Shown one piece after another: positions 9,081 through 17,643 of a stretch of 64,000 nt of DNA; within the stretch, counting starts at the first letter, position 1, and every line of letters starts with the position of its first letter. The notes under the pieces are model-generated. The model made no database searches. It was not told the origin of the DNA and saw nothing but the letters and a program-made list of their open reading frames with translations. Origin of the DNA: Chryseosolibacter sp035628595 (lineage in GTDB: Bacteria; Bacteroidota; Bacteroidia; Cytophagales; Cyclobacteriaceae); NCBI GenBank assembly GCA_035628595.1, contig DASPJN010000017.1, positions 1-64,000 on the forward strand. The letters run 5' to 3'. The translations under genes were made by a program, and so were the position numbers.

Positions 9081-9788
9081 CTACGCCAGGTTGTGATAAA
9101 CCTGTTGAACATCGTCGTCAGCTTCCAGTACTTCGATAAGTTTCAGTACTTCGTCCTGCTGTTCTTCCGAAAGCTCTTTGGTCATGGTAGGAACGTAATG
9201 GATCTCAGAGCTCTTAGCATCGAGGTGCTTTGATTCGAGATATTTCTGCATGTGTCCGAATTCGGTGAACTTCGTATAGACGACAATCTCATCTTCGTTC
9301 TTCTCGATGTCTTCAGCGCCAGCGTCGATCAAATCAAGTTCAAGTTCATCAAGGTTCAATTTAGAAGGATCGAACTTGAATACACCTCGCCGCTCAAAAA
9401 GGAAAACAACAGAACCGGAGTTTCCCATGCTTCCACCATTTTTTGCGAAATGCAGACGCACATTCGCTACAGTTCGTGTCGGATTGTCTGTTGCACATTC
9501 AACAATGATGGGAACGCCGTGCGGTGCATATCCTTCGTAAGTTACTTCCTGGTAATCTTTTTCTTCTTTCGAAGATGCGCGTTTAATCGCTGCCTCAACG
9601 CGATCTTTCGGCATGTTGGCACCTTTCGCGTTTTGAATTGCTAATCGAAGCTTGGGATTGTTTTCGGGAAGAGGGCCACCATGCTTAACGGCGATTGCAA
9701 TGTCTTTGCCAATGCGCGTGAAGGCTTTCGCCATTTTGTCAAAACGCGCAAACATTTTGTGTTTCCTCTTTTCGAATATACGTCCCAT
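9081..9788 (-). CDS. yebC: YebC/PmpR family (TACO1-like) regulatory protein
   Basis: This is a 235-residue protein of the usual family length. It has the conserved N-terminal helices (KMAKAFTRIGKDIAIAVKHGG; NPKLRLAIQNAKGANMPKD) and the domain containing YEGYAPHGVPIIVECATDN and NVRLHFAKNGGSMGNSGSV. YebC proteins bind DNA as regulators in some bacteria; recent work links YebC2-type members to ribosomes stalled on proline stretches. Which role applies here cannot be told from sequence. It is a single gene with a good promoter just upstream (9808-9837), and its stop abuts that of the convergent acyltransferase gene. Confidence 0.95.
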   Translation of the reverse strand: MGRIFEKRKHKMFARFDKMAKAFTRIGKDIAIAVKHGGPLPENNPKLRLAIQNAKGANMPKDRVEAAIKRASSKEEKDYQEVTYEGYAPHGVPIIVECATDNPTRTVANVRLHFAKNGGSMGNSGSVVFLFERRGVFKFDPSKLNLDELELDLIDAGAEDIEKNEDEIVVYTKFTEFGHMQKYLESKHLDAKSSEIHYVPTMTKELSEEQQDEVLKLIEVLEADDDVQQVYHNLA

Positions 9789-9807
9789 AATTAGCTATTA
9801 AGGCTGG

Positions 9808-9837
9808 CAAAATTAAAGGACTTAAGGAAATGAGCAA
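9808..9837 (-). promoter_or_regulatory. Bacteroidota-type promoter of yebC
   Basis: On the minus strand a TTG (complement of 9835-9837) is followed after 19 bp by TAATTTTG (complement of 9808-9815). This fits the Bacteroidota sigma consensus TTG-N(17-23)-TAnnTTTG. The -7 element ends 20 bp before the yebC start. Confidence 0.5.
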
Positions 9838-9892
9838 GCCCGGCACCTAAAAGCCTGCAAAAAGACAGTTATTTCGTGTCTTGAATTGAAAT

Positions 9893-11089
9893 TTATGCGG
9901 TGATAGCAGCCCGTCGTGACTTCTCCCAGACAACGGATTGGTTGCCATTGATGTAGCGCCTGAGTCCAGCGTACACGGATAAGTTCATTACACAAAAGTA
10001 ATATGGAACAAAAAATCCCTTGACCGAGATTTTGCGTTCGCGATTTACGTATCCCGCAAGCGCTAATAGGTAAAAGCCCACCTGGCCAAAAAGTGTCAGC
10101 GAATAAATCCAATGATCACTCCACGCTAATGATATGTTCGAGAAGAAAATGATCGGTAAGAACAAGGGTGCAAGTGTCCACCGTAAAACGCGATGTGAAA
10201 TGTATTGAAAGGAAAGCATTCCAAATCGGAAAGGATTCAACAACTGGCGTAGTTTGATCATTGCCTGGAAACCGCCTGCTGAAATCCGTACTTTTCGTTT
10301 CCATTCTTCCGCAACGGAAGCGGATGCTGTTTCCATTGCGAACGCTTCGGGTTCATAAATGAAACGGTAACCACGCGCAGCAATGGAAAGCGATAGATAA
10401 AAGTCTTCTATGATAATATTTTCTGCGGGTGGCTCGTATAAATCTGTTCTAACTGAAAACAGTTCACCCGCAGCGCCAACAACGGAATTCACGTCAGAAT
10501 CTTTCTGCTTGAGAAAGGATTCATATTTCCAGTATAGACCCTCTCCGGCGCCAGACGCATTGTCTTCCGCTTTTTTGAAGATTCTTTTTTCGCCCGCAAC
10601 TCCACCAACTTTTGGGTCTTCATAGTGTCGTACTATGTTTTGGATCGCGGCTGGATTTAAAAAGGTGTTCGCATCGGAGAAGATAACGATAGGGGTAGTT
10701 ACATGCTTCATCACGCGATTGACCGCGTGGATTTTCCCGTTGCGACCGGCTTCGTGAAATAGCTTAATGCTAGAATAGCCGCTGATAATTTCCGCTGTCT
10801 TGTCCGTAGAGCCATCCGTTACAAAGAATATTGAAAGTTTGTGTGGCGGATAATCCAATGATAATGTATTGGATATTTTGTCGGCAATAAATTGTTCCTC
10901 GTTGTACGCAGCAACGATGAGCGTGACATGCGGCAGTTCTTTTGTCGGTTCCACAATTCTGCGGTGTTTGTGAACCAGCGATATAAGATATATGACAATC
11001 CCGTATCCGATGTAAGTATAAAAGACAACAATGATACCTGTCCAAAACAGGATCGAAACGAAATCTGACATAGGAAAAGAATTAGTCAA
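9893..11089 (-). CDS. Membrane-bound family 2 glycosyltransferase
   Basis: This 398-residue processive-type GT2 has an N-terminal membrane helix (about 12-37), a cytoplasmic GT-A domain (about 48-290) and two or three C-terminal helices (about 305-370). Visible motifs are VAAYNEEQFI, VTDGSTDKT, the DxD-like FSDANTF, the acidic IIEDFYLS, and RKVRISAGG in the position of the QxxRW region. It resembles PgaC/IcaA-like and hyaluronan-synthase-like enzymes that make or extend beta-linked polysaccharide at the membrane. It is monocistronic as far as can be seen, next to yebC and divergent from porP. It may belong with the polysaccharide genes downstream. The sugar is unknown. Confidence 0.88.
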   Translation of the reverse strand: MTNSFPMSDFVSILFWTGIIVVFYTYIGYGIVIYLISLVHKHRRIVEPTKELPHVTLIVAAYNEEQFIADKISNTLSLDYPPHKLSIFFVTDGSTDKTAEIISGYSSIKLFHEAGRNGKIHAVNRVMKHVTTPIVIFSDANTFLNPAAIQNIVRHYEDPKVGGVAGEKRIFKKAEDNASGAGEGLYWKYESFLKQKDSDVNSVVGAAGELFSVRTDLYEPPAENIIIEDFYLSLSIAARGYRFIYEPEAFAMETASASVAEEWKRKVRISAGGFQAMIKLRQLLNPFRFGMLSFQYISHRVLRWTLAPLFLPIIFFSNISLAWSDHWIYSLTLFGQVGFYLLALAGYVNRERKISVKGFFVPYYFCVMNLSVYAGLRRYINGNQSVVWEKSRRAAITA

Positions 11090-11232
11090 CTGCTGACGCG
11101 TGTGGTTAAACTTTGTTCACGTCGAAATAATATTGTGCCAGCAGGTGTGAGTCACCTTGATGGTGACATTGGAACGAGTTTTTTACCGGCTGTGTGCTGA
11201 AGCTTCTCGTTTCCAGGAAGCATTGTGAGACA

Positions 11233-12246
11233 ATGAGTATAAAGAAGATGTTGTTGCTACGGCGGGTCTTGACGATTGCGTGTTGTGTTATTTGTTTCAA
11301 AGCGCAGGCGCAGTATGTTCCTAACAATGCGCAGGTATTTCAATTTGCACCTATCCTCAATCCTGCGTTTAGTGGTATAGAGAATTTTAGTGATCTTAAA
11401 CTTTCCTACCGCTACCAATGGACCGGCTTCGGCGACAATTCGCCGAAATTCATTAATGTATCTTATAACACAAGACTTAAGCAGCCGGTTGATCTTTCGT
11501 ATAATTCACTAAGACTGAGCAATCCTTCGCTTATGCGTGTTCCGCGATTAAAGCGTAGCATCCATGGTTTGAGCGGACAAATTTTTCAGTCAACGATTGG
11601 CGTGATCAATACGATTGGTGGCGGTGTCACCTACGGGTTTCATTATCCATTGACAACTGCCTTGCATCTTTCTTTTGGAGCAGGCGCAATCATTGAGAGT
11701 AGAAAACTCGACATGAGCGAGATCACGGTTCGCGATCCAGACAACGACACTTATTATAACCATTTGCTCAACAGTTCGACTTCGCAGACGGATCTCAATG
11801 TGCGCGCCGGTTTTTTATTGTATTCGAAAACTTTCTATATCGGTGCCACATACCTGCCACTCGTTCACACGTCGATTGAATCTTCCGAGCTTTCCTTTGA
11901 AGAGGCATTTTATACCGGAGCGTTACAGGCTGGCGTTGCATTTCAACTCAATCCTAATCTTGCCCTTAAGCCGAGTGTTAACTTATTTTATCTGCTCGAT
12001 GAATCAATTGCGTGGGAAGCGCAGACGAAAGCGTACATCCAGGAGATTGCGTGGGCTGGAATCGGGTATCGAAGTTTCCAGAGTGGCATGACTATGATCG
12101 GATTCAATTTTACCGAAAAGTTTTCAGCTGCGTATACATATGAATTCTCGATGAGCAGATTTCAACAGTTTGCTGGCAGCAGCCATGAGATCATTCTCGG
12201 AATGCGACTGAATAATTTTAAAAAGGAGAATCAATATACATGGTGA
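11233..12246 (+). CDS. PorP/SprF family type IX secretion membrane protein
   Basis: This protein has 337 residues from the ATG at 11233; an upstream in-frame ATG at 11194 would add 13 residues before the signal peptide and is less likely. The signal peptide ends near FKAQAQY. The mature part begins with the family hallmark QFAPILNPAFSGIENF and continues as a beta-barrel with repeated GxGY/GAxY strands. PorP/SprF proteins are outer-membrane partners of type IX secretion and of individual T9SS-exported adhesins in gliding Bacteroidota. The stop codon overlaps the next gene's start (ATGGTGA), so the PD40 protein is translationally coupled. This pairing of a PorP/SprF protein with a PD40 protein is common. 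Confidence 0.9.
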   Translation: MSIKKMLLLRRVLTIACCVICFKAQAQYVPNNAQVFQFAPILNPAFSGIENFSDLKLSYRYQWTGFGDNSPKFINVSYNTRLKQPVDLSYNSLRLSNPSLMRVPRLKRSIHGLSGQIFQSTIGVINTIGGGVTYGFHYPLTTALHLSFGAGAIIESRKLDMSEITVRDPDNDTYYNHLLNSSTSQTDLNVRAGFLLYSKTFYIGATYLPLVHTSIESSELSFEEAFYTGALQAGVAFQLNPNLALKPSVNLFYLLDESIAWEAQTKAYIQEIAWAGIGYRSFQSGMTMIGFNFTEKFSAAYTYEFSMSRFQQFAGSSHEIILGMRLNNFKKENQYTW

Positions 12247-13487
12247 AGAAAGTATCCATCGCTTATTTGTTATTTATACTTACAACTACTGTAATTGGTC
12301 AGGTGCTCGAATTTTCTGAGGTAAGGAAATTATCATCCGCAGTGAATAGCAAAGGAGAGGAGAGCGTGCCATTGGTATCTTCCGATCAGTCAAAGATGTT
12401 TTTTGTCAGGTCTTTTTACGAAGGAAATTTTGGCGGCAAGTATGGTGGTCAGGATATCTGGTACGCCGAACGTACTGGCAATTCATGGAAGCCTGCTGTG
12501 AATAGACTAGCCACGCTCAATGATCATGACAACAATGTATTGATCGGGTTAAACAATGACGCTTCAATCCTTTACGTTTTTAAAAGCTCATCTACGGAGA
12601 AGCTTTCTGGAATATATTTTTCACGCTTTGTAAATGAGCGTTGGAGGGAAGCTGAATTCATTCCCCTCCGTGGTATCGAAAATACGGACTTCGTTGGCAT
12701 GTACGTTACTCCAGAATTTGATGTTATGCTAATTTCAATGCGCACAACAGACAGCCAGGGCGAAGAAGATTTATACATTAGCACAAAAAGTAAGCCCGGC
12801 GTTTGGAGTATTCCAAAGAATCTCGGTCCAACCATCAATACAAGCGGTTACGAGATTTCGCCCTTTTTGTCGGCAGACAAGAAGCGATTATTTTTTGCAA
12901 GCAATGGCCACAACGGTCTTGGCGATGCAGATATTTTTTATAGTGAACGTCTTTACAATTCGTGGGAAACATGGTCTGCACCTGTTAACCTTGGGCCAGA
13001 AGTCAACTCTGCGAAGTTCGACGCGTACTTCTCCATTTATGGCGATAGCGTGGCGTATTTCTGTAGCAACCGTGATCAGCAGCTTGCTGACATTTATACT
13101 GTTGCGGTACGCGTAGGTACTGGGTTGCTTGCGTCAAATCAGGAATACATTTCACAGGATGATTGGAATTCCATCGTAGGTAAGAATGTTGGTCAGACGA
13201 TTGCTTTCGATAAAGAGTCCACAAGTCTTGAGCGTGGACAGCAGGAATTGCTCTACTACATTGGTAAAAAGCTTTCTGATCGCAAGGATATTGGGATCCA
13301 TTTAGTGGTGAAGGAGCAAGAGGCAAATGACTTCACGGATACAAGGTTGAAGGAACTCTACGGCCACCTAAGACAGGCAGGTGTGGAAGCTTCGCGTATT
13401 AAGGAAGAACAGAATCCACAGTTTATCAAAACGTCAGATCAGGGAGTTATCCAGATCATGCTCTTCCGGGAAAAACTCAATCCCTGA
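12240..13487 (+). CDS. PD40 beta-propeller periplasmic protein with degenerate OmpA-like C-terminus
   Basis: This 415-residue protein has a signal peptide (VIGQ cleavage near residue 21). Residues about 45-290 hold WD40-like/PD40 blades, seen as repeats such as GGQDIWYAER, GEEDLYISTK and GDADIFYSER followed by W..P.NLG. The C-terminus (about 315-410) has the length and strand-helix order of an OmpA-like domain, with IAFDKESTSLERGQQELL and LKELYGHLRQAGVEASRI. The usual peptidoglycan-binding Asp and Arg in the TD..G.....LS..RA region are not recognisable. PorE-type T9SS proteins combine PD40 and OmpA domains, so this is probably a related partner of the upstream PorP/SprF protein. It overlaps that gene by 7 bp and its stop overlaps the convergent HAD gene. 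Confidence 0.82.
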   Translation: MVKKVSIAYLLFILTTTVIGQVLEFSEVRKLSSAVNSKGEESVPLVSSDQSKMFFVRSFYEGNFGGKYGGQDIWYAERTGNSWKPAVNRLATLNDHDNNVLIGLNNDASILYVFKSSSTEKLSGIYFSRFVNERWREAEFIPLRGIENTDFVGMYVTPEFDVMLISMRTTDSQGEEDLYISTKSKPGVWSIPKNLGPTINTSGYEISPFLSADKKRLFFASNGHNGLGDADIFYSERLYNSWETWSAPVNLGPEVNSAKFDAYFSIYGDSVAYFCSNRDQQLADIYTVAVRVGTGLLASNQEYISQDDWNSIVGKNVGQTIAFDKESTSLERGQQELLYYIGKKLSDRKDIGIHLVVKEQEANDFTDTRLKELYGHLRQAGVEASRIKEEQNPQFIKTSDQGVIQIMLFREKLNP

Positions 13488-14121
13488 ACGGTTTGTAGAA
13501 TTTCGTATCCGCTAATGCCAGCATTTCTTTGTCGCCGGATGTATCACCATACGCGATGATATGGTCGAAACCTGTGAGGACAAAATGCTCATTAATCCGA
13601 CAAACCTTTTCGGGACCATGACAATTCTTTCCGGCGATCTTCCCTGTGAGTGTCCCATTCTGCGCATCCAATTTTGTACTCAGGCAAATTAATCCGTGTT
13701 GATCGCAAAACGGTTTTACCCAATTTTCCGCAGACGCCGAAACAACGGCAATTGTTGCACCATTGTCCCTGTATTTTCGGATCATGTCAATCGCACCTTT
13801 TCTTACAAGCCCAGGAAGTTTGCGTCGGGCAAATTCTGTACAACGTTCATTGAATTTGCTGACTTCTTCATTCTTGAGAAACCACGACAGGAAAATCTCT
13901 TTTGCCTTCCAGTTTTCCATCAATCCGGTGAGATACAATCCCATGACTGGTGAAAGAATAGCAAGCCCGAGATAGTATTTTGCTTTACCGTGATAGAAGA
14001 TCATGAATTCTGCAAGCGTGTCTTTGGTTGTCAGTGTCCCGTCAAAATCAAATAACACGAGCTCCCGCTTTTCACCGCTGTTGGTGTTCGTCGTTTGACG
14101 TTTTTCCGAAGCTGTATGCAT
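13477..14121 (-). CDS. HAD-IB family phosphatase, partner of the UbiA-type phosphoribosyltransferase
   Basis: This is a 214-residue HAD hydrolase of the SerB/HAD-IB class: motif I LFDFDGTLTTKDT, motif II VVSASAEN, motif III AYGDTSGDKEML. The gene begins 1 bp after the stop of the UbiA-type gene, so the two are one transcriptional unit. Known context: in many bacteria a HAD-IB domain is fused to a DPPR-synthase-like UbiA domain. In mycobacteria the 5-phosphate of decaprenylphosphoryl-5-phosphoribose must be removed before DprE1 acts. I infer that this enzyme carries out that dephosphorylation here. It is not a good phosphoserine phosphatase candidate by context. The final 11 bp overlap the convergent PD40 gene. 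Confidence 0.85.
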   Translation of the reverse strand: MHTASEKRQTTNTNSGEKRELVLFDFDGTLTTKDTLAEFMIFYHGKAKYYLGLAILSPVMGLYLTGLMENWKAKEIFLSWFLKNEEVSKFNERCTEFARRKLPGLVRKGAIDMIRKYRDNGATIAVVSASAENWVKPFCDQHGLICLSTKLDAQNGTLTGKIAGKNCHGPEKVCRINEHFVLTGFDHIIAYGDTSGDKEMLALADTKFYKPFRD

Positions 14122-14122
14122 G

Positions 14123-15082
14123 TTACTTCAAAAGTCCGCTTGTTGTATAGATTATTATGTAGAAGCTGATAATCCAGCTGGCAATTGTAAATAATATAAA
14201 CTTGTCTTTTAACAGGACAGTTGTTGGAGACCCACTTCGTTTTTCAACAAATGTTATCTGAAGATAACGCATTACGCCAGCGATCACAAAGATGGTCGTG
14301 ATGAAGAGGTAATTGCTGTCAAAGCGTTCTGTAACTTCCGGTGATACAGTATACATAATGTAGGCTACTACCATTACTGCTGACACAAGCGTTAAACATG
14401 AGTTAATGAATTCCACGTTGTATCCCTGAGACGCTTTTCTGACCACTTCTCCTGTTTTTGACTGTATCAAAAGGTCATCACGTCGTTTTGCAACGATAAG
14501 GAACAATGAAAGCAGAAGGATCATGAGCGAAAGCCAGTGTGTGATGTCGTGTCCGGCGATCACGCCGCCGCTATAGATCCGAAGCAAAAATCCAGATGAA
14601 ACAATGAATAAGTCAACAATGGGTATGTGTTTTAGACCAAACGAATATGCGAGGTTTAGGGTAAAATATACCAGCACTAAATATAGAAACGAAGGTTCTA
14701 CCCACGCAGCTAATACCAAACCTGCGGATGATAGAACTCCGACCAGTATCCATGCCGTGGTGCCAGTAACTTCGCCTGATGCTATCGGACGGAATCGTTT
14801 TTTCGGATGAAGACGATCCACATGCCGATCCTGATAGTCGTTGACTACGTAAATGGAGGATGCAACAAGGCTGAACGCCAGGGCTCCCAGCAAAAGCTGT
14901 GATACGTGCTCGATATTAAAAAGTGAGCCGGCAAAAAAACTTGGAATGAACAGGAAGAGATTCTTAACCCACTGCTTTACGCGAATGAGATTGAGAACGG
15001 AAGCAACAGTGGTTTTACCATATACACTCGTTGTTTTTTTCTCAAGACTGGTCGCGCTTTGTGATGTATATTGAAGATCCAT
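14123..15082 (-). CDS. UbiA-family polyprenyl-phosphate phosphoribosyltransferase (DPPR synthase-like)
   Basis: This 319-residue integral membrane protein has about eight to nine helices. The first aspartate-rich motif is NDYQDRHVDRLHP (residues 81-93), followed by KKRFRPIASG; the second region reads YSFGLKHIPIVDLF. The NDxxDxxxDRxHPxKxxRPIASG pattern is that of decaprenyl-phosphate phosphoribosyltransferases (mycobacterial Rv3806c/UbiA), which join PRPP to polyprenyl phosphate. MenA and UbiA quinone enzymes usually differ at this site, so I do not assign menA despite the menaquinone operon elsewhere in the window. It is co-transcribed with the HAD phosphatase, downstream of DUF5989 and carbamoyltransferase genes. 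The product would feed the DprE1/DprE2-like pair at 29.9-32.0 kb. Confidence 0.85.
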   Translation of the reverse strand: MDLQYTSQSATSLEKKTTSVYGKTTVASVLNLIRVKQWVKNLFLFIPSFFAGSLFNIEHVSQLLLGALAFSLVASSIYVVNDYQDRHVDRLHPKKRFRPIASGEVTGTTAWILVGVLSSAGLVLAAWVEPSFLYLVLVYFTLNLAYSFGLKHIPIVDLFIVSSGFLLRIYSGGVIAGHDITHWLSLMILLLSLFLIVAKRRDDLLIQSKTGEVVRKASQGYNVEFINSCLTLVSAVMVVAYIMYTVSPEVTERFDSNYLFITTIFVIAGVMRYLQITFVEKRSGSPTTVLLKDKFILFTIASWIISFYIIIYTTSGLLK

Positions 15083-15232
15083 TGCCGGTATCAGATTGAA
15101 AATACGTCCCTGCGGGATACTGTGTTGAAAACCATGCCATCAGGCTTGGTGCGATTACCTCTTAAGTTGTTCTCTTTTGTATGTTCAAAATTCACGTCTA
15201 CCGGCAGCGTTAGTACCGGCGTCGTACGGGTG

Positions 15233-15382
15233 TCAGAACAGCGTATAGATGAACGGTGCAACCGCTGAGCCGCCACCGATCACGATCAAGATCCCGATGA
15301 ACAGTAACACAAGGATTACCGGTGTCAACCACCATTTTTTTCGTTCGATGAGAAATGAATAAAGATCCTTCATGAAATCCAT
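15233..15382 (-). CDS. DUF5989 small membrane protein
   Basis: This 49-residue protein has the start MDFMKDLYSFLIERKKWW, one long hydrophobic helix (about 19-37), and the characteristic ending GGGSAVAPFIYTLF. This is the DUF5989 family, tiny single-pass proteins regularly encoded beside carbamoyltransferases of the NodU type and SxtJ-like proteins. Here it lies 32 bp downstream of the carbamoyltransferase gene, in the same direction, before the UbiA-type gene. Its molecular job is not known. The gene is short, so standard gene finders may miss it. Confidence 0.88.
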   Translation of the reverse strand: MDFMKDLYSFLIERKKWWLTPVILVLLFIGILIVIGGGSAVAPFIYTLF

Positions 15383-15414
15383 AACTACATGTTTTTAATC
15401 AGCACACTACTCTT

Positions 15415-17277
15415 TTAATCAAGTGTAAATTCCTCTTTCCAATTGTCCTTTTCCTGCCAGTAGGGCTGTTCCTTTTTCGAGAAGACGAAATTACCGATCA
15501 CCAGGTAGTCCATTTCCGTGCGCATAAAGCAGCGGTACGCGTCTTCCGGTGTACAGATGATTGGCTCTCCACGAACATTGAAACTGGTGTTAACGATCAC
15601 GCCATATCCTGTTTGCTTCTTAAACTCCTGCAGAAGCTGGTAGTATCTCGGATTGGTTTCCTTATGAACTGTCTGGATCCGCGCCGAATAATCGATATGC
15701 GTTATCGCAGGCATGTCCGACCGCAGGTGATATAGTTTATCTTTCAGCGAAAAGGTGTGGTATCCGGGTGGCAAAGTTTTTCTACGATTTTTCACAACCG
15801 GCTGCACCATCAGCATGTAAGGAGAGACGGATGGGTGCTCGAAGTATTCGTTGCACTCTTCCGCGATCACCGAAGGAGCAAACGGCCTGAATGATTCGCG
15901 AAACTTTATCTTAACGTTGAGTTTCTTTTGCATCTCTTCGTTTCGTGGATCTCCAAGGATGCTGCGCCCACCCAACGCGCGAGGCCCGAACTCCATCCTG
16001 CCCTGCATCCATCCCACAACATTGCCCTCGGACAAGATCCGGGCAACTTCTTTGCACAGTTCCGAATGATTGGGGATGTGGGTGTACTTTGCTTTATATT
16101 TTTTAGCAGTCAGTTGAACATCCAGGTCTGTGTATTCAGGTCCAAGGTAAGAGCCTTTCATCCCATCCAACGAGACCGGGCGTATGCGTTCCTGTTCAAA
16201 ATAAATATGAAATGCTGCAAGCGCGGATCCGAGCGCCCCGCCTGCATCACCCGCCGCAGGTTGGATGAATACATCTTTAAAAATTCCGGTATTATAAAGT
16301 TTACCGTTGGCCACGCAGTTGAGTGCGACACCACCGGCCATACAGAGATTTTCGGAACCTGTTAACTTGCGTGCCTCATTCGCCATCTTAATCACAGCTT
16401 CTTCAGTCACCTCTTGTATAGCAAGTCCGAGGTTGCAATGATGTGGTTGAAGCTCAGCTTCTGGTTTTCGTGATTTGAAACCGAAAAGCTTTTCCCATTT
16501 TTCTTCGTCAACCATCTTCAGACCGGTTGCGTAATTGAAGTATTGTTGGTTCAGCCATATCGACCCATCCTCTTTAATGTCTACGAGATGTGATTTAATG
16601 ATATTGACAAACCTTTTGACCTCGTCGCTATCGGCCACGCCGTAAGGCGCGAGCCCCATCAGTTTATATTCACCTGAATTGACTTTGAATCCGAGAAAGT
16701 AAGTAAACGCAGAGTAAAGCAGCCCGAGCGAATGCGGAAACTTCATTTCCTTTAAGATCGAGATGTCTTTCCCTTTCCCATGACATATTGAGGCAGTTGC
16801 CCATTCGCCCACGCCGTCAATCGTTAGAATTGCTGCATCGTCAAACGGAGATGGATAAAATGCGCTCGCGGCGTGTGAGAGGTGATGTTCAGGAAACAGA
16901 AATTTTACTTTCTTCTTGTCGAACTGCTCGATTTGTTCCAGCTCTTCGTACAACAAACGTTTCAAGAACATTTTTTCCTTGAGCCACACTGGCATCGCCG
17001 TAATGAATGATGACAAGCCGCGCGGCGCAAATGCATAGTACGTTTCGAGCAATCGCTCAAACTTCAACAAGGGCTTATCATAAAATGCAATCGCATCAAG
17101 GTCTTCGAGACGCGTTCCACCGTAATTGAGACAAAACTTCACCGCGTTCGTTGGAAAAGCAGGGTCGTGTTTCTTTCGGGTAAATCTTTCCTCCTGGGCA
17201 GCTGCGATTATTTCGCCATCCTCTATAATTGCTGCCGCTGAGTCGTGGTAGAAAGCTGAAATGCCAAGTATTTTCAC
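15415..17277 (-). CDS. Carbamoyltransferase (NodU/TobZ family)
   Basis: This is a 620-residue two-domain enzyme. The N-terminal Kae1-like domain shows the metal-binding HHLSHAASAFYPSPF, ILTIDGVGEW and AGGVALNCVANGK. The C-terminal YrdC-like part shows GWMQGRMEFGPRALGGRSIL, FRESFRPFAPS and VNTSFNVRGEPI. The family transfers carbamoyl phosphate via carbamoyl-adenylate to a hydroxyl of a sugar or small molecule. In this setting the acceptor is most likely a sugar of the exopolysaccharide, or a linked lipid. The length fits the family. The gene is first in a run with DUF5989, the UbiA-type enzyme and the HAD phosphatase. Confidence 0.93.
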   Translation of the reverse strand: MKILGISAFYHDSAAAIIEDGEIIAAAQEERFTRKKHDPAFPTNAVKFCLNYGGTRLEDLDAIAFYDKPLLKFERLLETYYAFAPRGLSSFITAMPVWLKEKMFLKRLLYEELEQIEQFDKKKVKFLFPEHHLSHAASAFYPSPFDDAAILTIDGVGEWATASICHGKGKDISILKEMKFPHSLGLLYSAFTYFLGFKVNSGEYKLMGLAPYGVADSDEVKRFVNIIKSHLVDIKEDGSIWLNQQYFNYATGLKMVDEEKWEKLFGFKSRKPEAELQPHHCNLGLAIQEVTEEAVIKMANEARKLTGSENLCMAGGVALNCVANGKLYNTGIFKDVFIQPAAGDAGGALGSALAAFHIYFEQERIRPVSLDGMKGSYLGPEYTDLDVQLTAKKYKAKYTHIPNHSELCKEVARILSEGNVVGWMQGRMEFGPRALGGRSILGDPRNEEMQKKLNVKIKFRESFRPFAPSVIAEECNEYFEHPSVSPYMLMVQPVVKNRRKTLPPGYHTFSLKDKLYHLRSDMPAITHIDYSARIQTVHKETNPRYYQLLQEFKKQTGYGVIVNTSFNVRGEPIICTPEDAYRCFMRTEMDYLVIGNFVFSKKEQPYWQEKDNWKEEFTLD

Positions 17278-17643
17278 TTGCCGCGTTTATTTAAATGTGA
17301 ATTCAGAATCAATTGGTTGTTCCAGGGTTAGCCGTGTGGATCACTTTTCATTGTTGTAAATAATTGTTCCAGCTATTAATAAGATAGCTAACACTTGAGC
17401 ATGTACGGCCGTTGGCATGCTTTTTTCGAAGTTGGCTGCGTAATTCCATTATGGTTTCCCGGTTGAGGATAACGCGAATACTACATGCAGAGATGAAACC
17501 AACTCATAAAGTTAAGCACACCGATGAAGTTGTTTTTTCGAAACGACAGTTGGCCCATAATTTTAACACACCTGCTTCTGAACGATTGAATACGTTCAAT
17601 CACGTCGATAACTATTAGAATTAAAACAATAATTCAGAAATAC
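17278..17643. promoter_or_regulatory. Divergent intergenic region with hairpin and palindrome
   Basis: This 366-bp gap separates the carbamoyltransferase operon (minus) from the co-polymerase gene (plus). A 6-bp stem (17398-17403 with 17416-17421) followed by a T-run to 17426 could attenuate plus-strand transcription. An inverted repeat GATTGAA-TACG-TTCAATC at 17584-17601 lies 42 bp before the co-polymerase start and could be an operator. A 68-codon open frame at 17412-17618 has no coding character. Roles are inferred. Confidence 0.35.

Noticed and set aside
14123..15082. Assignment as menA
   Set aside because: The NDxxDxxxDRxHP and RPIASG motifs and the adjacent HAD phosphatase fit DPPR synthase better than MenA.
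15071..15276. Two open frames (65 aa plus, 61 aa minus) beside the UbiA-type gene
   Set aside because: They partly overlap the true DUF5989 gene in other frames and show no family features.
17412..17618. 68-aa plus-strand open frame before the co-polymerase gene
   Set aside because: Composition is not protein-like, and the frame covers the hairpin and palindrome; treated as regulatory DNA.
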